Source: Pedobacter chitinilyticus
GTDB lineage: Bacteria; Bacteroidota; Bacteroidia; Sphingobacteriales; Sphingobacteriaceae
Length of the DNA: 64,000 bases
Assembly: GCF_003313385.1 (NCBI RefSeq)
Contig: NZ_QMHN01000001.1
Span: 1,568,616-1,632,615 of the forward strand
Direction: 5' to 3'
Below are positions 26,526 to 36,441 of this stretch, one piece after another; the first letter of the stretch is position 1; each line of letters opens with the position of its first letter. Made by a program: the position numbers and the translations under genes. The notes under the pieces are model-generated. The model was not told the origin of the DNA. It did not search any database and worked only from the letters and a program-made list of their open reading frames with translations.

Positions 26526-29500
26526 TTAAAAAATTACCTTAAGTCCAAAAGTCGTGATCCTGTTTCGGGCATAGGCCGAATAATCGAAACCAGGTGTAAG
26601 GATAGAATTACGGGTAGATACTTCCGGGTCCATGCCCGAATAATCTGTCCAAGTGAATAGGTTCTGACCTGACACATACAGTTGTAAAGCCGTTAGTGAT
26701 TTAATCATCTTTTTAGGAAAACTATAGCTTAATTGTACCGTTTTCAATCTAAGGAAAGAACCATCTTCAAGGGTACGTGTCGAATAAATGCCCCTTGGTC
26801 CAGCACCATCAATACCATAATAGGTGTTGTTCTGATGATCTGGTGTCCAACGGTTGTTATAGCTTGCAAATTGGTTCAAATTTGGTCTGTTTGCAGGGTT
26901 ACCTTCCAACATTAACCTGTTAGCATTCATAATGTCGTTTCCATAACTCCATTGGAAAAACACACTTAAACTGAAATTTTTGTAGTTGAAATTGTTATTG
27001 AAACCGCCAATGTGTTTTGGTAAGCCTCGACCAATAATCACCATATCTTTCTCATTCACCACCCCATCACCATTTTGATCTACATATTTAATATCACCTG
27101 GCTTTATGGTGCTACGGTCGTTACCATTGGTGGGTACGGTGGCTTTTAGGGTATAACTGCCGTCAGCTCTTTTATCAAAATCTGAATATTGGTAATTACC
27201 CGCCCATACTACCCCGTAAAACGATCCTACAGGCTTACCAACCTGAGCAAAATAAAGGGGCGTTCCATTATAATCTCCTGTAAAAGAAACATTGGTCAGC
27301 AAGCTCGATTCTCCATCTGTTAAGGCCAGTACTTTGTTTCTGTTGAAAGAGATATTAAAATCACTTGTCCACGAAAAGTTCTTGGTTTTGATGTTCACGG
27401 TGTTCAAGGTAAACTCTAACCCTGTGTTTTGTATCTTCCCAATATTCCTAATCACGGTATTGAAACCAGAACTTAGTGGCGCACTAGCATTCAAGAGCAA
27501 ATCGCTGGTTACTTTCTTGTAGGCATCAACGGTAAGGTTAATTCTATTTCTGAATAAAGAAAGTTCGTAACCAATATCTAATTGTGACGTCCTCTCCCAT
27601 TTTAAATCGCGGTTACCTAAACTATTGATGACCATTGCATATTTTGGGGTTTCACCATTGAAAGAATAATAATCACCTACATCCAATGACATATAAGGTG
27701 CGAAATCGTTGATGCGGTTGTTACCTGTTACGCCATAGCTGATTCTCAATTTAGAGTCAGACACGAAACGCAGTTTTTTCATAAAGCTTTCTCTTCCCAT
27801 TTGCCATGCAAAGGCTGCCGAAGGGAAATAGGCCCATCTGTTTTCTCTGGTAAATTTTGAAGACCCATCGGTCCTGATTGAGGCGGTAAACAAGTATTTA
27901 GATTTATAGTTATAATTTACACGGCTTAAAAACGAGACTAACGTGTTTACGCCTGCAGACGAAGTTACGGAATTAGGAATACCTAACTGCAAAGCTCTCA
28001 AGCCTAATTCTTCATTAGGAATATTGATCGCCACAAAACCATAATTATCCATATTGGTTCCTTGAGCGGTTGCTCCCAATAGCACATCAAATTGATGGTC
28101 TTTATTGATACGCTTTTTATAAGTCACCGTGTTTTCACTCATCCAATCGTTTAAGGTAATTTCACCAAAAGAACCATTTACGCCCAAAAGGTTGTTAGGG
28201 GTGGCAAATCCACGGTAGGTATTAGAATTGTTAAAACTTTCGTTTCTGGTGATTCGGGTGTTGTAACCACCACGAATGTTCAGTTTCAAGTCCTTCGAAA
28301 TATCATAGGTAATACCCGCGTTAATGTTCAAAGTGGTTCTTCCTTGCTGACGGATTTCGTTTTTGGTGGATACAATGGGGTTCATCACCAAAACAGTAGC
28401 TGAACTTACATCATCATCAAATAAATCTTCGAAAAGATCAGCTCCTCCCGTATTTAAAGGTCTGTAGCCCCAAACCCTGTACATTAAGTAAGTCGCATAA
28501 GCATTGGCACTTGAGGCTTGACTGGCTACCGTTTGTCCGTAGTTTTTATCGTAGGCGTAATTAATGTTTAAGGATGCTTTTAGTTTGGTATTGATGTTTT
28601 GATCAATTGCTGCACGCATTTGTTTTCTGTTCAATCCAGAACTAATAATTACTCCATTTTGATCTACAAAATTAGCTGAAAAAGAATATTTGGTTTGTGC
28701 AGTACCACCACGAAGCGACAAGCTGTGGTTATGAGCCAAAGCATTTCTAAAAAGATGGTCCTGCCAATCAATCTGGTCGGCATTTTTATAGTCTTGTAAG
28801 GTGTATCCAGGTTTGGTGAGATACATATCCGTCATGCTTACGGGATCTCTGTCCAATTGATAGCGCACAAAATCATAAGGCGTCATCATCTCCATTCTCT
28901 TGGTAGGTTCATGATAGCCAACAAATGCATTGTAAGAAACTTGTGGTTTACCGATTTTTCCTTTTTTGGTTTCAAGGATGATGACTCCATTTGCGCCTCT
29001 AGTACCGTAAATAGCCGTCGCTGATGCATCTTTTAAAACACTAATCGATTCGATATCGTCAGGATTAATGGAGCTTGCATTAAAATCTTCAATAGGAAAA
29101 CCATCAACTACATAAAGTGGTGCATTACTTTGGGTAATGGAGTTTCCTCCACGGATCACGATATTGATGTCATCGCCAGGCTGTCCTGAATTGGATGAAA
29201 CCTGCACACCTGCAATACGGCCCGCTAATGCTTCTTCAAATGAAGTTACCGGAGCCTTCGTCATTTCTTCAATCTTCACCTGACCTACAGCCCCTGTAAT
29301 ATCTTGCTTGTTCACCTGCCCATAGCCAATAATCACCACTTCTTGTAGTGCTTTTGGGTCTTGCTTTAATTTAACAGGCGCATTGCCAAGGTTTTTAACT
29401 GGTATTTCTCGTTGTAGATAACCTACCATCGTCAATACAATAGTTTCGGTATCCCGTGCCCGCAGCGAAAATTTCCCATCTTTATCAGAGGCTACGCCAC

Positions 29501-29663
29501 GCTTGGGATCTTCTTTTACCCTTACGTAAACACCTACCAAAGTTTCGCCTTCTTCGTCGGTAATGGTGCCGCTAAATAGCTTTAAGTCCTGTTGCGCGTA
29601 GGCACTGCCAAAACAGCACAACAATAACAACAAAAGCTTCGTAGTTTTAAAAAGGTACTGCAT
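26526..29663 (-). CDS. SusC/RagA TonB-linked outer-membrane transporter
   Basis: 1045 residues. Signal peptide (1-23), CarboxypepD_reg-like domain (about 28-110: FSGTITDEEGETLVGVYVRVK), plug domain with VVIGYGQVNKQDITGAV and the SusC signature SATAIYGTRGANGVIILET, then a 22-stranded barrel ending in ITTFGLKVIF. It imports oligomers through the outer membrane with TonB energy. It forms the classic pair with the following SusD. No sigma/anti-sigma pair or hybrid two-component system is adjacent, so regulation is not evident. A 467-bp gap precedes it. Confidence 0.96.
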   Translation of the reverse strand: MQYLFKTTKLLLLLLCCFGSAYAQQDLKLFSGTITDEEGETLVGVYVRVKEDPKRGVASDKDGKFSLRARDTETIVLTMVGYLQREIPVKNLGNAPVKLKQDPKALQEVVIIGYGQVNKQDITGAVGQVKIEEMTKAPVTSFEEALAGRIAGVQVSSNSGQPGDDINIVIRGGNSITQSNAPLYVVDGFPIEDFNASSINPDDIESISVLKDASATAIYGTRGANGVIILETKKGKIGKPQVSYNAFVGYHEPTKRMEMMTPYDFVRYQLDRDPVSMTDMYLTKPGYTLQDYKNADQIDWQDHLFRNALAHNHSLSLRGGTAQTKYSFSANFVDQNGVIISSGLNRKQMRAAIDQNINTKLKASLNINYAYDKNYGQTVASQASSANAYATYLMYRVWGYRPLNTGGADLFEDLFDDDVSSATVLVMNPIVSTKNEIRQQGRTTLNINAGITYDISKDLKLNIRGGYNTRITRNESFNNSNTYRGFATPNNLLGVNGSFGEITLNDWMSENTVTYKKRINKDHQFDVLLGATAQGTNMDNYGFVAINIPNEELGLRALQLGIPNSVTSSAGVNTLVSFLSRVNYNYKSKYLFTASIRTDGSSKFTRENRWAYFPSAAFAWQMGRESFMKKLRFVSDSKLRISYGVTGNNRINDFAPYMSLDVGDYYSFNGETPKYAMVINSLGNRDLKWERTSQLDIGYELSLFRNRINLTVDAYKKVTSDLLLNASAPLSSGFNTVIRNIGKIQNTGLEFTLNTVNIKTKNFSWTSDFNISFNRNKVLALTDGESSLLTNVSFTGDYNGTPLYFAQVGKPVGSFYGVVWAGNYQYSDFDKRADGSYTLKATVPTNGNDRSTIKPGDIKYVDQNGDGVVNEKDMVIIGRGLPKHIGGFNNNFNYKNFSLSVFFQWSYGNDIMNANRLMLEGNPANRPNLNQFASYNNRWTPDHQNNTYYGIDGAGPRGIYSTRTLEDGSFLRLKTVQLSYSFPKKMIKSLTALQLYVSGQNLFTWTDYSGMDPEVSTRNSILTPGFDYSAYARNRITTFGLKVIF

Positions 29664-30130
29664 TATCGCTTCTATTTAAAATTCATATCTGTCTATTGTC
29701 AATCCATGCTTCGGGACAAAAAAAGATTGCTCCGAAATGAATTAACTTCATTTGGTTATTAAAATTTACTGGAGAGATCGTTGTGTTTTCGCTTGTTTGC
29801 TTAGTGCAATCGTTGGATGTTCATACCCATTAATTTGTCTTCGGTTTGTTGGTTGTTTATTTAGTTTGTTTAATGAGATTTCAAGGCCCCATTATGCTTG
29901 GTTAAGTATTTGGTTTTTCTACATTATAAAGATAGCAGATAACTTTAAACGAGTAATTGTGATTATTAGCTATTTATTGTAGTATCTTATCATATAATAA
30001 TTATCCTGCTATAAATGCCAAAAACATAAGTATTTGCTTTTACAACAATAAAACAAAAGTTTGCAAAATACAATAGCCTTAAAAAGTATTTAAGGCTATT
30101 TGGTAACATGTTTGATAAAATTAGGGTAAT
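29664..30130. other. 467-bp gap upstream of susC
   Basis: A/T-rich with scattered G/T-rich words between 29770 and 29900. A 76-codon open frame on the plus strand has no domain and odd composition and is not called. A hairpin at 30072 probably ends the FG-GAP transcript. I see no well-spaced promoter, although one for susC is expected here. Confidence 0.5.
30072..30100 (-). terminator. Hairpin after the FG-GAP gene
   Basis: AATAGCCTTAAA (30072-30083) and TTTAAGGCTATT (30089-30100) form a perfect 12-bp stem with a 5-nt loop. On the minus strand it is followed by a T-rich stretch (GTATTTTGC). Confidence 0.7.
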
Positions 30131-32098
30131 TTATTTCCAGGAAAGATCTTTTCTATCATAGAACATAAAGGTACCATACTCAGTACCCACTACCAGATTT
30201 AATGTTTTGCCGTCACCTCCAATATAAGCGGTAGTTGGTGCACACTCATGTGCCCCTAAAAGAATATCATAGCCTTTAAACTTCATCATTTTTGGGAATT
30301 CATATAAAGGTTCAGAATCTGTACCTGCATTACGCATGAAAAGTACCGCAGCCCCTTCGCCTTTCTTTTTGCGGAAATAGGGTAAACCATTGATAGGATT
30401 TGGAATGGCGGCACTTCTTCCCGTACCAATCAACAGATCTTTTACACCATCACCGTCCCAATCTACAATTTGGGTTTTGGCCCTGCCTACTTGTCCACCC
30501 TTACGACGATGTCCGTTGATAAAAGTTCCATCAGTTAATTTGAGTTTACCCCCATCGCTTACATTATAGGCATCTATTTTATAATAAAGATGAAACTGAT
30601 TATCGGAATCTAAAATCACATAGGCATCTTTTCCTGCCATATTTCCTACACCTGGAATGGAGCGCCAACCTCCATGCACATTCAACCCTTTATAAAAAAG
30701 TGGCTTTTCTACGTCTAGCTTTGGTTGGGCTTTAGTACCAATATTGAGATACACCATAAATTTACCACGACTATCACCCGTAAGGATGTCAGGCAAACCA
30801 TCGCCATTCCAATCGTAAACCACTGGACAAACGTAACCCCATCGGGCTTCATGTGGCCCTTGGATGTCTTCGCGGTAACCTGGTTGCACATGAATAGCTA
30901 CCCCGCCAGCCTTTAAAGCCACAGGATCTTGATAAGCAGGTTTTTGGTTAGTTCCTGTATTTTTAAAAAACAAGATGTTACCTGCCGAATTTCCCGAAAC
31001 AATATCGATTAAGCCATCGCCATCCCAATCGGCCAAGCTAGGCACTACCAGCGAGCCACCGTACAACAAAGGATTTTCTTGTTTTACACTAATCGCCTCT
31101 TCAAAAATCAGATTGCCTTGTTTGTCCTTTTGTTTTGTATTTGGATAATAAACAATTCCTCCTTCTCCAGAAATAAAAACGCCTTCGGTTTTACCTTCTA
31201 TTTTAAAATAAGCAGGAAAGGCGTTTACGGTTGGGCTACGACGCAGGATATACTTTTGATCGACCACATATTTATTCGGAAAAAGCTGTTCCCCATCTAT
31301 TTGATAGGCATGGATATTGCCCATGCGAGTACCACAAAGCACATATTGTTCTTTATCATTAAGCTGGAAACTGGTGTAACCACTAATGCCAAAATAGGCT
31401 TGATCCAATTCTGTTAATGGCTTTGCTTCCAATTTGGTAAGATTTTCCAAATCATTAGCTACCGCTCCATAAATGCCCACTTCCGACAAAGGATTAGGCC
31501 AATACCCTTCTGGGGTATAATAGGCACTATCCACTTTCATCTTTACATTTTCTGTATTTGGCTTTGGAACAGTAAACAAAAATAAGTACTTGCCCTGCAA
31601 GGTTCTCACCACACCAAAGGTTGACATGCCCCAAGGCAAACCATTAATGGTAATATTTCCTACCCCTTCAAAACTATTGTTTTTAGGGTTGAAGTTGGCC
31701 TTTTTCAGCAGTTTGCCACCAAAACGCCAGAAACCAAAAATTTCTTGATTAGGATTTTGGAGGATGATTGCCTTATTCTCACCAGTATCTTCAAAAGGCA
31801 AAGTCAGCTTAATCCCTTGAGAAAAAATAGGCTCTCCTTTTTCAGTCAATTTTTTAAAATGGTATAGGTAGGTACCTGGTGCCCTGATATCCGATTGTAC
31901 AAATAAATCTGGATAGTCATCATCGTTCACCTTGGCCGTTCCCATTACTATTCCAGTTAAAGAAGGCGCTGCGAAATTACCGATACCATTGGCAGCACCA
32001 TTTTTGATGGGCTGCCCGCTTACCAAGAAATCGCTTTGCGCCAATGCACCAAGGCTATTTAAACTTAAAGCTAGAAAGAAGATATGACGTTTTAACAT
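30131..32098 (-). CDS. Secreted FG-GAP/VCBS repeat protein
   Basis: 655 residues with signal peptide MLKRHIFFLALSLNSLGALA. At least three FG-GAP calcium-binding loops are seen: DWDGDGLIDIVSGNSAGN, DWNGDGLPDILTGDSRGK and DWDGDGVKDLLIGTG, implying a seven-bladed beta-propeller. No T9SS tail is obvious, so it may stay in the periplasm or be a soluble surface protein. Such propellers include glycan-binding proteins and some lyases; no catalytic residue is assigned. The start overlaps the stop of the upstream gene by one base, showing coupling. Confidence 0.88.
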   Translation of the reverse strand: MLKRHIFFLALSLNSLGALAQSDFLVSGQPIKNGAANGIGNFAAPSLTGIVMGTAKVNDDDYPDLFVQSDIRAPGTYLYHFKKLTEKGEPIFSQGIKLTLPFEDTGENKAIILQNPNQEIFGFWRFGGKLLKKANFNPKNNSFEGVGNITINGLPWGMSTFGVVRTLQGKYLFLFTVPKPNTENVKMKVDSAYYTPEGYWPNPLSEVGIYGAVANDLENLTKLEAKPLTELDQAYFGISGYTSFQLNDKEQYVLCGTRMGNIHAYQIDGEQLFPNKYVVDQKYILRRSPTVNAFPAYFKIEGKTEGVFISGEGGIVYYPNTKQKDKQGNLIFEEAISVKQENPLLYGGSLVVPSLADWDGDGLIDIVSGNSAGNILFFKNTGTNQKPAYQDPVALKAGGVAIHVQPGYREDIQGPHEARWGYVCPVVYDWNGDGLPDILTGDSRGKFMVYLNIGTKAQPKLDVEKPLFYKGLNVHGGWRSIPGVGNMAGKDAYVILDSDNQFHLYYKIDAYNVSDGGKLKLTDGTFINGHRRKGGQVGRAKTQIVDWDGDGVKDLLIGTGRSAAIPNPINGLPYFRKKKGEGAAVLFMRNAGTDSEPLYEFPKMMKFKGYDILLGAHECAPTTAYIGGDGKTLNLVVGTEYGTFMFYDRKDLSWK

Positions 32099-35000
32099 TA
32101 CTGCTTGATAAACTTATTACTAATGACTGGCTGCCCTTCTACCCATAAACTTGCCAAATATACGCCCTTGTTTAAAAATGCAGGCAAGGTTAAACGTTCT
32201 TCGCCACCAGCCAACTTAATCTTTTGACTCAATATTTTCCTGCCCACCATATCATGGATTTCGATGGTTGCATTTCCATTGAGGGACGAGGTAAAAATAT
32301 TGACCACGTCCTGTTGAGCAGGAGCATTAACTTGGAAATGATGCTCGCTCATTTTAACCGACACTGCTATTGGTGTCGAAAGCTTGCTATCCCCATTAAA
32401 ATCAACCTGCTTTAACTGGTAATAATTTAAACCCAAAGCGGGGTTATTGTCGGCATAACGGTATTCACTTTTTTGAGTGGTTGTTCCTTTACCTTCCAGT
32501 TGGTCCAAAGCCACAAATGGTGCTCCATTTGTACTGCGCAGAATTTCAAAACGGGCATTGTCTTTTTCTGCCGAAGTGGTCCATTGTAGTTGCACTATAT
32601 TTTTATTGGCTTTACCAGAGAATTTCAAATCATGAACTGGCATTACCTGGTCATCATCAGCAATAGTGCCTGTAAAGGTAAGCACGGTCCTACCTGTAGT
32701 ACTACTTTCACCTTTACCAAAACCAAAACCTCTTTCCGAATCGGCACTTCCCACATCGGCACCCCAAGCGTAAATCCTAAAATAAACATTCGTGGTACCA
32801 CTTAGATTTTTAAGAGCAGCAAGGTGCTTCAAACTAATTTCATACTGATCTTCTCCTTGTGTATCAGTCAAACCAATACTATTGTTACCCGTATAAATTT
32901 CCGTGTAGGTGATATTATCCAAACTGAAATACCATTTATAGTTTTTTACCGATTTAGCATTGGAAGTTCTCAACCTGGTCTTAATGCTACTTAAACTGAT
33001 TTGCTTAGTAGTATTTAAGTTAAGTACCGCTTGAAAATAAGCACCCGTACTTTGCGCAGTGGCAAAATTAGCACCCGCAGCAAAGGTTGCTACATAAGAT
33101 AGCGTGGAGTTATTGACATAAGTAGCACCTGCACCTCTACTCAATGTTGCTTGTTGTACATCTGGATGGATGATATTGGCATTAATGGCCGAGTTTTTCG
33201 CAGCCAAATCATAATTCCAATTAGCCAAATCAACACCGTTATAAATCGCACTGCCACCTACAGATAAGCTAGGTGTGGTATCTCCCGTACCATACCTTCC
33301 AATGCCAAATCCACCTGCATTGGTTAATGCCCCCCAACCGTAAACTCTAAAAGTCACCGTTTTGGTATCATCTAAGTTCTGAAGTTCTGCAATGGCTGAT
33401 AAATCGACTGTAGGCTGCAAATCCCCTTCGGTATCGCCAACAAGCACATTGGTACTTTGCGTGATTTCCTTAAAATTTGTTCCATCTAAACTGTAGTACC
33501 AACTTGCCATCGTTGGACCGCTACCATTTTTACGCAATTTGACATTTAGCGTAGCCAATGAAACCACTACATCTATTTTTGGCTTTACCGTAAAAGTATA
33601 ATAGTCATTATTGGCAATAGCAGTAGCTTTTGAGTTGGCCGAAGAGCCTGCTACGCCATAAGCACTTACGGTAGAATAATACCCTCTGGCTAAACTTAAG
33701 GCAGTTAGTCCAGCACCTCTGGATAAGGTTGAGGGATGTAAATAACTATTATTGGTAGTAGCATTTAAACTTCCCGCAACTACTCCCGATACGGCACTGA
33801 ACTGCCAAGCCAATAAACTAGGCGGTACTGGTGGAATAGCTTTCACCTCTCCACCTACTATTAAACTAGGAGTGTTGTCTCCCGTAGGATATCGTCCTAT
33901 GGCAAAACCGCCGCTTGACGTGGTTGCACCCCAAAAATAGATACGGAAAGTAGCCTTTTGTGGCGCCGCTAAATTTTGCAAGGGAACCAATCCCCCAACA
34001 TGAATGGTAGATTGTACCACCCCTTCACTATTACTATCGGAAAAAGGAATATTATAATCGCTTATTTCGGTAAAGTTAGTTCCATCGGTACTATAAGCCC
34101 ATTTATAATAAATTGCACCTGCCGAATTTCTGCGCAATTTAGCATCAATACTATGAATAGAAGCCATATACCCTGATTTGGAAGCTACCTCAAATTGCAA
34201 GTATTGGTTATTAGTGATGGCACTGGCCAAAGAACTAGCGGGCGAAGGTGCTGTGGAATTAAAAGAACGCAGCAAACCTGCGGTATTGGCCAAACCAGCC
34301 CCGCGACTCAAAGTAGAAACACCTAAATTGGCATGATTAAAAGTTGAGGCACTGGTGGCTTGGCTTCCAGCAGCATCGGGGTTACTGAACTTCCACGACA
34401 AAATAGGGGTTGATTGGGTTTGAGGTAACAAATCAGCAGGAGAATCGGTCAACTGCTTTGTTCTGAAGTTGGTAATGCGATGAAAAGTAATGAGGTTGGC
34501 ATTATGGTAGCGCTCTCCATACCAAGCCGTGCGACTAACCGCCACAATATCATTTCCCTGAAATTGCCAATCCGCATATTGAAAACCAAACACATCCCAA
34601 GTTTTTACGGGATAGCCCTCATTCCATTTAATGATGTCGTATTTGTGGTCCCAGGTCACTAAATCAGAAGAAGAATAAAGTGCTAGAACATTTCGTTGAT
34701 GCGATGGCAGATTATAGGTTTCCCAAGTATCAGTAAATACACTGATTTTGCTTACAATGGTCCAATATTTACCTGAAGTTGCATCATAACGAATGGTGAA
34801 TTTAGATTCCGACCCTGGGAAATGAGCATACTCTGCAGCAGTATTTCCAAATGAAACCGTACTACCATCAGCACTTACCGAAATCTTGGCTGCCACCTCA
34901 TAACGTTGTAAACCTGTAGCTCCTCCAGTAGTAATGGACATGCCACCTCCTACCGCTTGCCAAGTTTCCAAACGCATAAAATCTACCACATTACCACTTG

Positions 35001-35664
35001 GTGTAACTACAATATTTCCCTCAAACCAATTAGGGCGTTTGGCATTCAGCCAACTTTCATCGAACCTAAGGATATTAGACTTTGTCCAATTGGAAGCATC
35101 TAACAAATCGGAATTGGCAGGCGCAGAAAGTACGAAAGCATGAAAATCTCTTTCATTATCAGGGTCAGGGCTTTCCTCATAAGCACGCCAAACCCTGCCA
35201 TTGTGAACCACTACTGGTACGGGACCCGTATGGTATCTACCGCTTAACAACAAACCTGAGGTGTTGTCTATCGCTCTTGTCCAGCTATAACCACCATCCA
35301 ATGATTTATAAATCACTACATCACCAAATGATTTTGCGGTACCCATTAAATAAAGTGCACTGTTATGTACAAATAAGGTTGCCCAATGGCAATTTGGCAC
35401 TTGCGTGGTGAAACTCCAAGTTACCCCGTTATCGGTAGACCTGTAAATGGAACTTACTGTTCCTGTATAATCATGAGAAACTACATAACTCCCATCAGGC
35501 AATACCACAATACTTGGCGAGGCATAACTGCGTGAAAGCGGATTGGGACTTTGCGCAATAACGGTACCTGGGAAGTTAGTTTGCGCTTCGGCACTGAAGA
35601 CAATATTTAATAAGGAAACAAAAAGGCAAATGACCATGCATTTGACACTGCTGATCTTCTTCAT
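32098..35664 (-). CDS. BNR/sialidase-like propeller protein with T9SS tail
   Basis: 1188 residues. Signal peptide (1-27); a sialidase-superfamily propeller (about 30-400) with Asp-boxes STDNGVTW and SLDGGYSW; three homologous beta-sandwich domains (about 415-600, 610-800, 805-1000), each with LSRGAGL or LSRGAGA, YYSLDG-like or FSLDN, and GFGIGRYGTGD-like motifs; and a C-terminal type A T9SS domain (GVYLASLWVEGQPVISNKFIKQ-like). The propeller suggests a glycan exo-hydrolase or binder, but sialidase catalytic Arg/Tyr residues could not be confirmed by eye. First gene of the surface locus. Confidence 0.85.
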   Translation of the reverse strand: MKKISSVKCMVICLFVSLLNIVFSAEAQTNFPGTVIAQSPNPLSRSYASPSIVVLPDGSYVVSHDYTGTVSSIYRSTDNGVTWSFTTQVPNCHWATLFVHNSALYLMGTAKSFGDVVIYKSLDGGYSWTRAIDNTSGLLLSGRYHTGPVPVVVHNGRVWRAYEESPDPDNERDFHAFVLSAPANSDLLDASNWTKSNILRFDESWLNAKRPNWFEGNIVVTPSGNVVDFMRLETWQAVGGGMSITTGGATGLQRYEVAAKISVSADGSTVSFGNTAAEYAHFPGSESKFTIRYDATSGKYWTIVSKISVFTDTWETYNLPSHQRNVLALYSSSDLVTWDHKYDIIKWNEGYPVKTWDVFGFQYADWQFQGNDIVAVSRTAWYGERYHNANLITFHRITNFRTKQLTDSPADLLPQTQSTPILSWKFSNPDAAGSQATSASTFNHANLGVSTLSRGAGLANTAGLLRSFNSTAPSPASSLASAITNNQYLQFEVASKSGYMASIHSIDAKLRRNSAGAIYYKWAYSTDGTNFTEISDYNIPFSDSNSEGVVQSTIHVGGLVPLQNLAAPQKATFRIYFWGATTSSGGFAIGRYPTGDNTPSLIVGGEVKAIPPVPPSLLAWQFSAVSGVVAGSLNATTNNSYLHPSTLSRGAGLTALSLARGYYSTVSAYGVAGSSANSKATAIANNDYYTFTVKPKIDVVVSLATLNVKLRKNGSGPTMASWYYSLDGTNFKEITQSTNVLVGDTEGDLQPTVDLSAIAELQNLDDTKTVTFRVYGWGALTNAGGFGIGRYGTGDTTPSLSVGGSAIYNGVDLANWNYDLAAKNSAINANIIHPDVQQATLSRGAGATYVNNSTLSYVATFAAGANFATAQSTGAYFQAVLNLNTTKQISLSSIKTRLRTSNAKSVKNYKWYFSLDNITYTEIYTGNNSIGLTDTQGEDQYEISLKHLAALKNLSGTTNVYFRIYAWGADVGSADSERGFGFGKGESSTTGRTVLTFTGTIADDDQVMPVHDLKFSGKANKNIVQLQWTTSAEKDNARFEILRSTNGAPFVALDQLEGKGTTTQKSEYRYADNNPALGLNYYQLKQVDFNGDSKLSTPIAVSVKMSEHHFQVNAPAQQDVVNIFTSSLNGNATIEIHDMVGRKILSQKIKLAGGEERLTLPAFLNKGVYLASLWVEGQPVISNKFIKQ

Positions 35665-35681
35665 ACGGTTAAGCTTAATTA

Positions 35682-35704
35682 TTTGGATAGTTTATCCAAA
35701 AATA
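35682..35704 (-). promoter_or_regulatory. Palindrome and -7 box upstream of the BNR gene
   Basis: TTTGGATA (35682-35689) and TATCCAAA (35693-35700) form a perfect 8-bp inverted repeat with a 3-nt spacer, 17 bp upstream of the start codon. CAAAAATA (35697-35704) read on the minus strand is TATTTTTG, a -7 match that overlaps it. A TTG lies 24 bp further up, longer than the usual spacer. Confidence 0.45.
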
Positions 35705-35815
35705 AGGCTCATAAACCCGCTTAAAGTACAACTTGTTAGCTAATTAGTATAGGATGTTAGCGTTTGGTGTAAATACACCCTCTTTGTCCTTTGGACATCT
35801 ATTGATACGTATGTT

Positions 35816-35980
35816 ATTATTTTGACATCAATGAGCTCGCTGCGCTTCGGTTCTCCCTGTGAGGGAGAGAAAAGCATTTACTAAAATTCGGCTAAACGAT
35901 CAATGTTTGCAACGCAGAATGCTCATAGCACTAGCTGTCCCCTCTCCTTTTCAAGGAGAGGGCTAGGGAGAGGTTCTCTA
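35816..35980. repeat. CTCTCC/ATCAATGAGCTC repeat family, copy 1
   Basis: ACATCAATGAGCTCGCTGCG with CGGTTCTCCCTGTGAGGGAG is followed by CCTCTCCTTTTCAAGGAGAG and GGCTAGGGAGAGGTT. The same modules occur near 41630-41995, 49190-49300, 56750-56930 and 57325-57940. Confidence 0.8.
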
Positions 35981-36044
35981 CTAACAAAACCTGCTACTGC
36001 ATTACGACACCCAATCGAGCTGGCCACGACGAACAATTGGAAAA

Positions 36045-36145
36045 CTATGCAAACTAACCACTAATCACTAACAACTATCTACTAACAACTAGCCACTAGC
36101 CACTAACAACTATCTACTAATTCCTAACTCCTAAAGTCCTACCTT
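36045..36145 (+). repeat. Low-complexity CTAAC word repeat
   Basis: A run of ACTAAC, CTAGCC and CTACTAA words spaced 7-10 bp (for example ACTAGCCACTAGCCACTAAC) fills the region just before the DUF3820 start. Similar word repeats border many genes in the window. Confidence 0.7.
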
Positions 36146-36151
36146 TACAGC

Positions 36152-36361
36152 ATGAATCCCGAGCTTTTAAAAGATTTAGTACAAATGCGAATGCCCTTTG
36201 GCAAATACCAAGGCAGACTATTATGTGATTTGCCAGAATACTATTTAGTTTGGTATCATCAAAAAGGATTTCCCGCTGGAAAATTGGGAATGCTACTAGC
36301 TACGCTATATGAAATTAAGCTGAATGGTTTAGAGTATTTATTACAACCATTAAAGAGATAA
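36152..36361 (+). CDS. DUF3820 family protein
   Basis: 69 residues, a full-length small protein of this family. The motif MPFGKYQGRLLCDLPEYYLVWY is diagnostic: the family contains (M/T)PFGKYKG...LP..YL.W. The fold resembles exonuclease C-terminal accessory modules, but its function is not established. There is no signal peptide, so it is cytoplasmic. It faces the TonB-dependent receptor convergently across a hairpin terminator. Confidence 0.85.
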   Translation: MNPELLKDLVQMRMPFGKYQGRLLCDLPEYYLVWYHQKGFPAGKLGMLLATLYEIKLNGLEYLLQPLKR

Positions 36362-36374
36362 GTTTTCCATAAAA

Positions 36375-36407
36375 AAACCTCGTAGGTTTTAAAAACCTGC
36401 GAGGTTT
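36375..36407. terminator. Bidirectional hairpin CCTCGTAGGTTTT
   Basis: A 16-bp stem pairs 36375-36390 with 36392-36407, with one wobble and A/T-rich ends on both strands. It separates two convergent genes and belongs to the same family as 12691 and 39446. Confidence 0.8.
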
Positions 36408-36441
36408 ATGAATTCTTCGCTGTACTTAGAATGATAAAGAA

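Noticed and set aside
29752..29982. 76-codon open frame upstream of susC
   Set aside because: Unusual composition for a protein, no domain, in a gap expected to hold a promoter.
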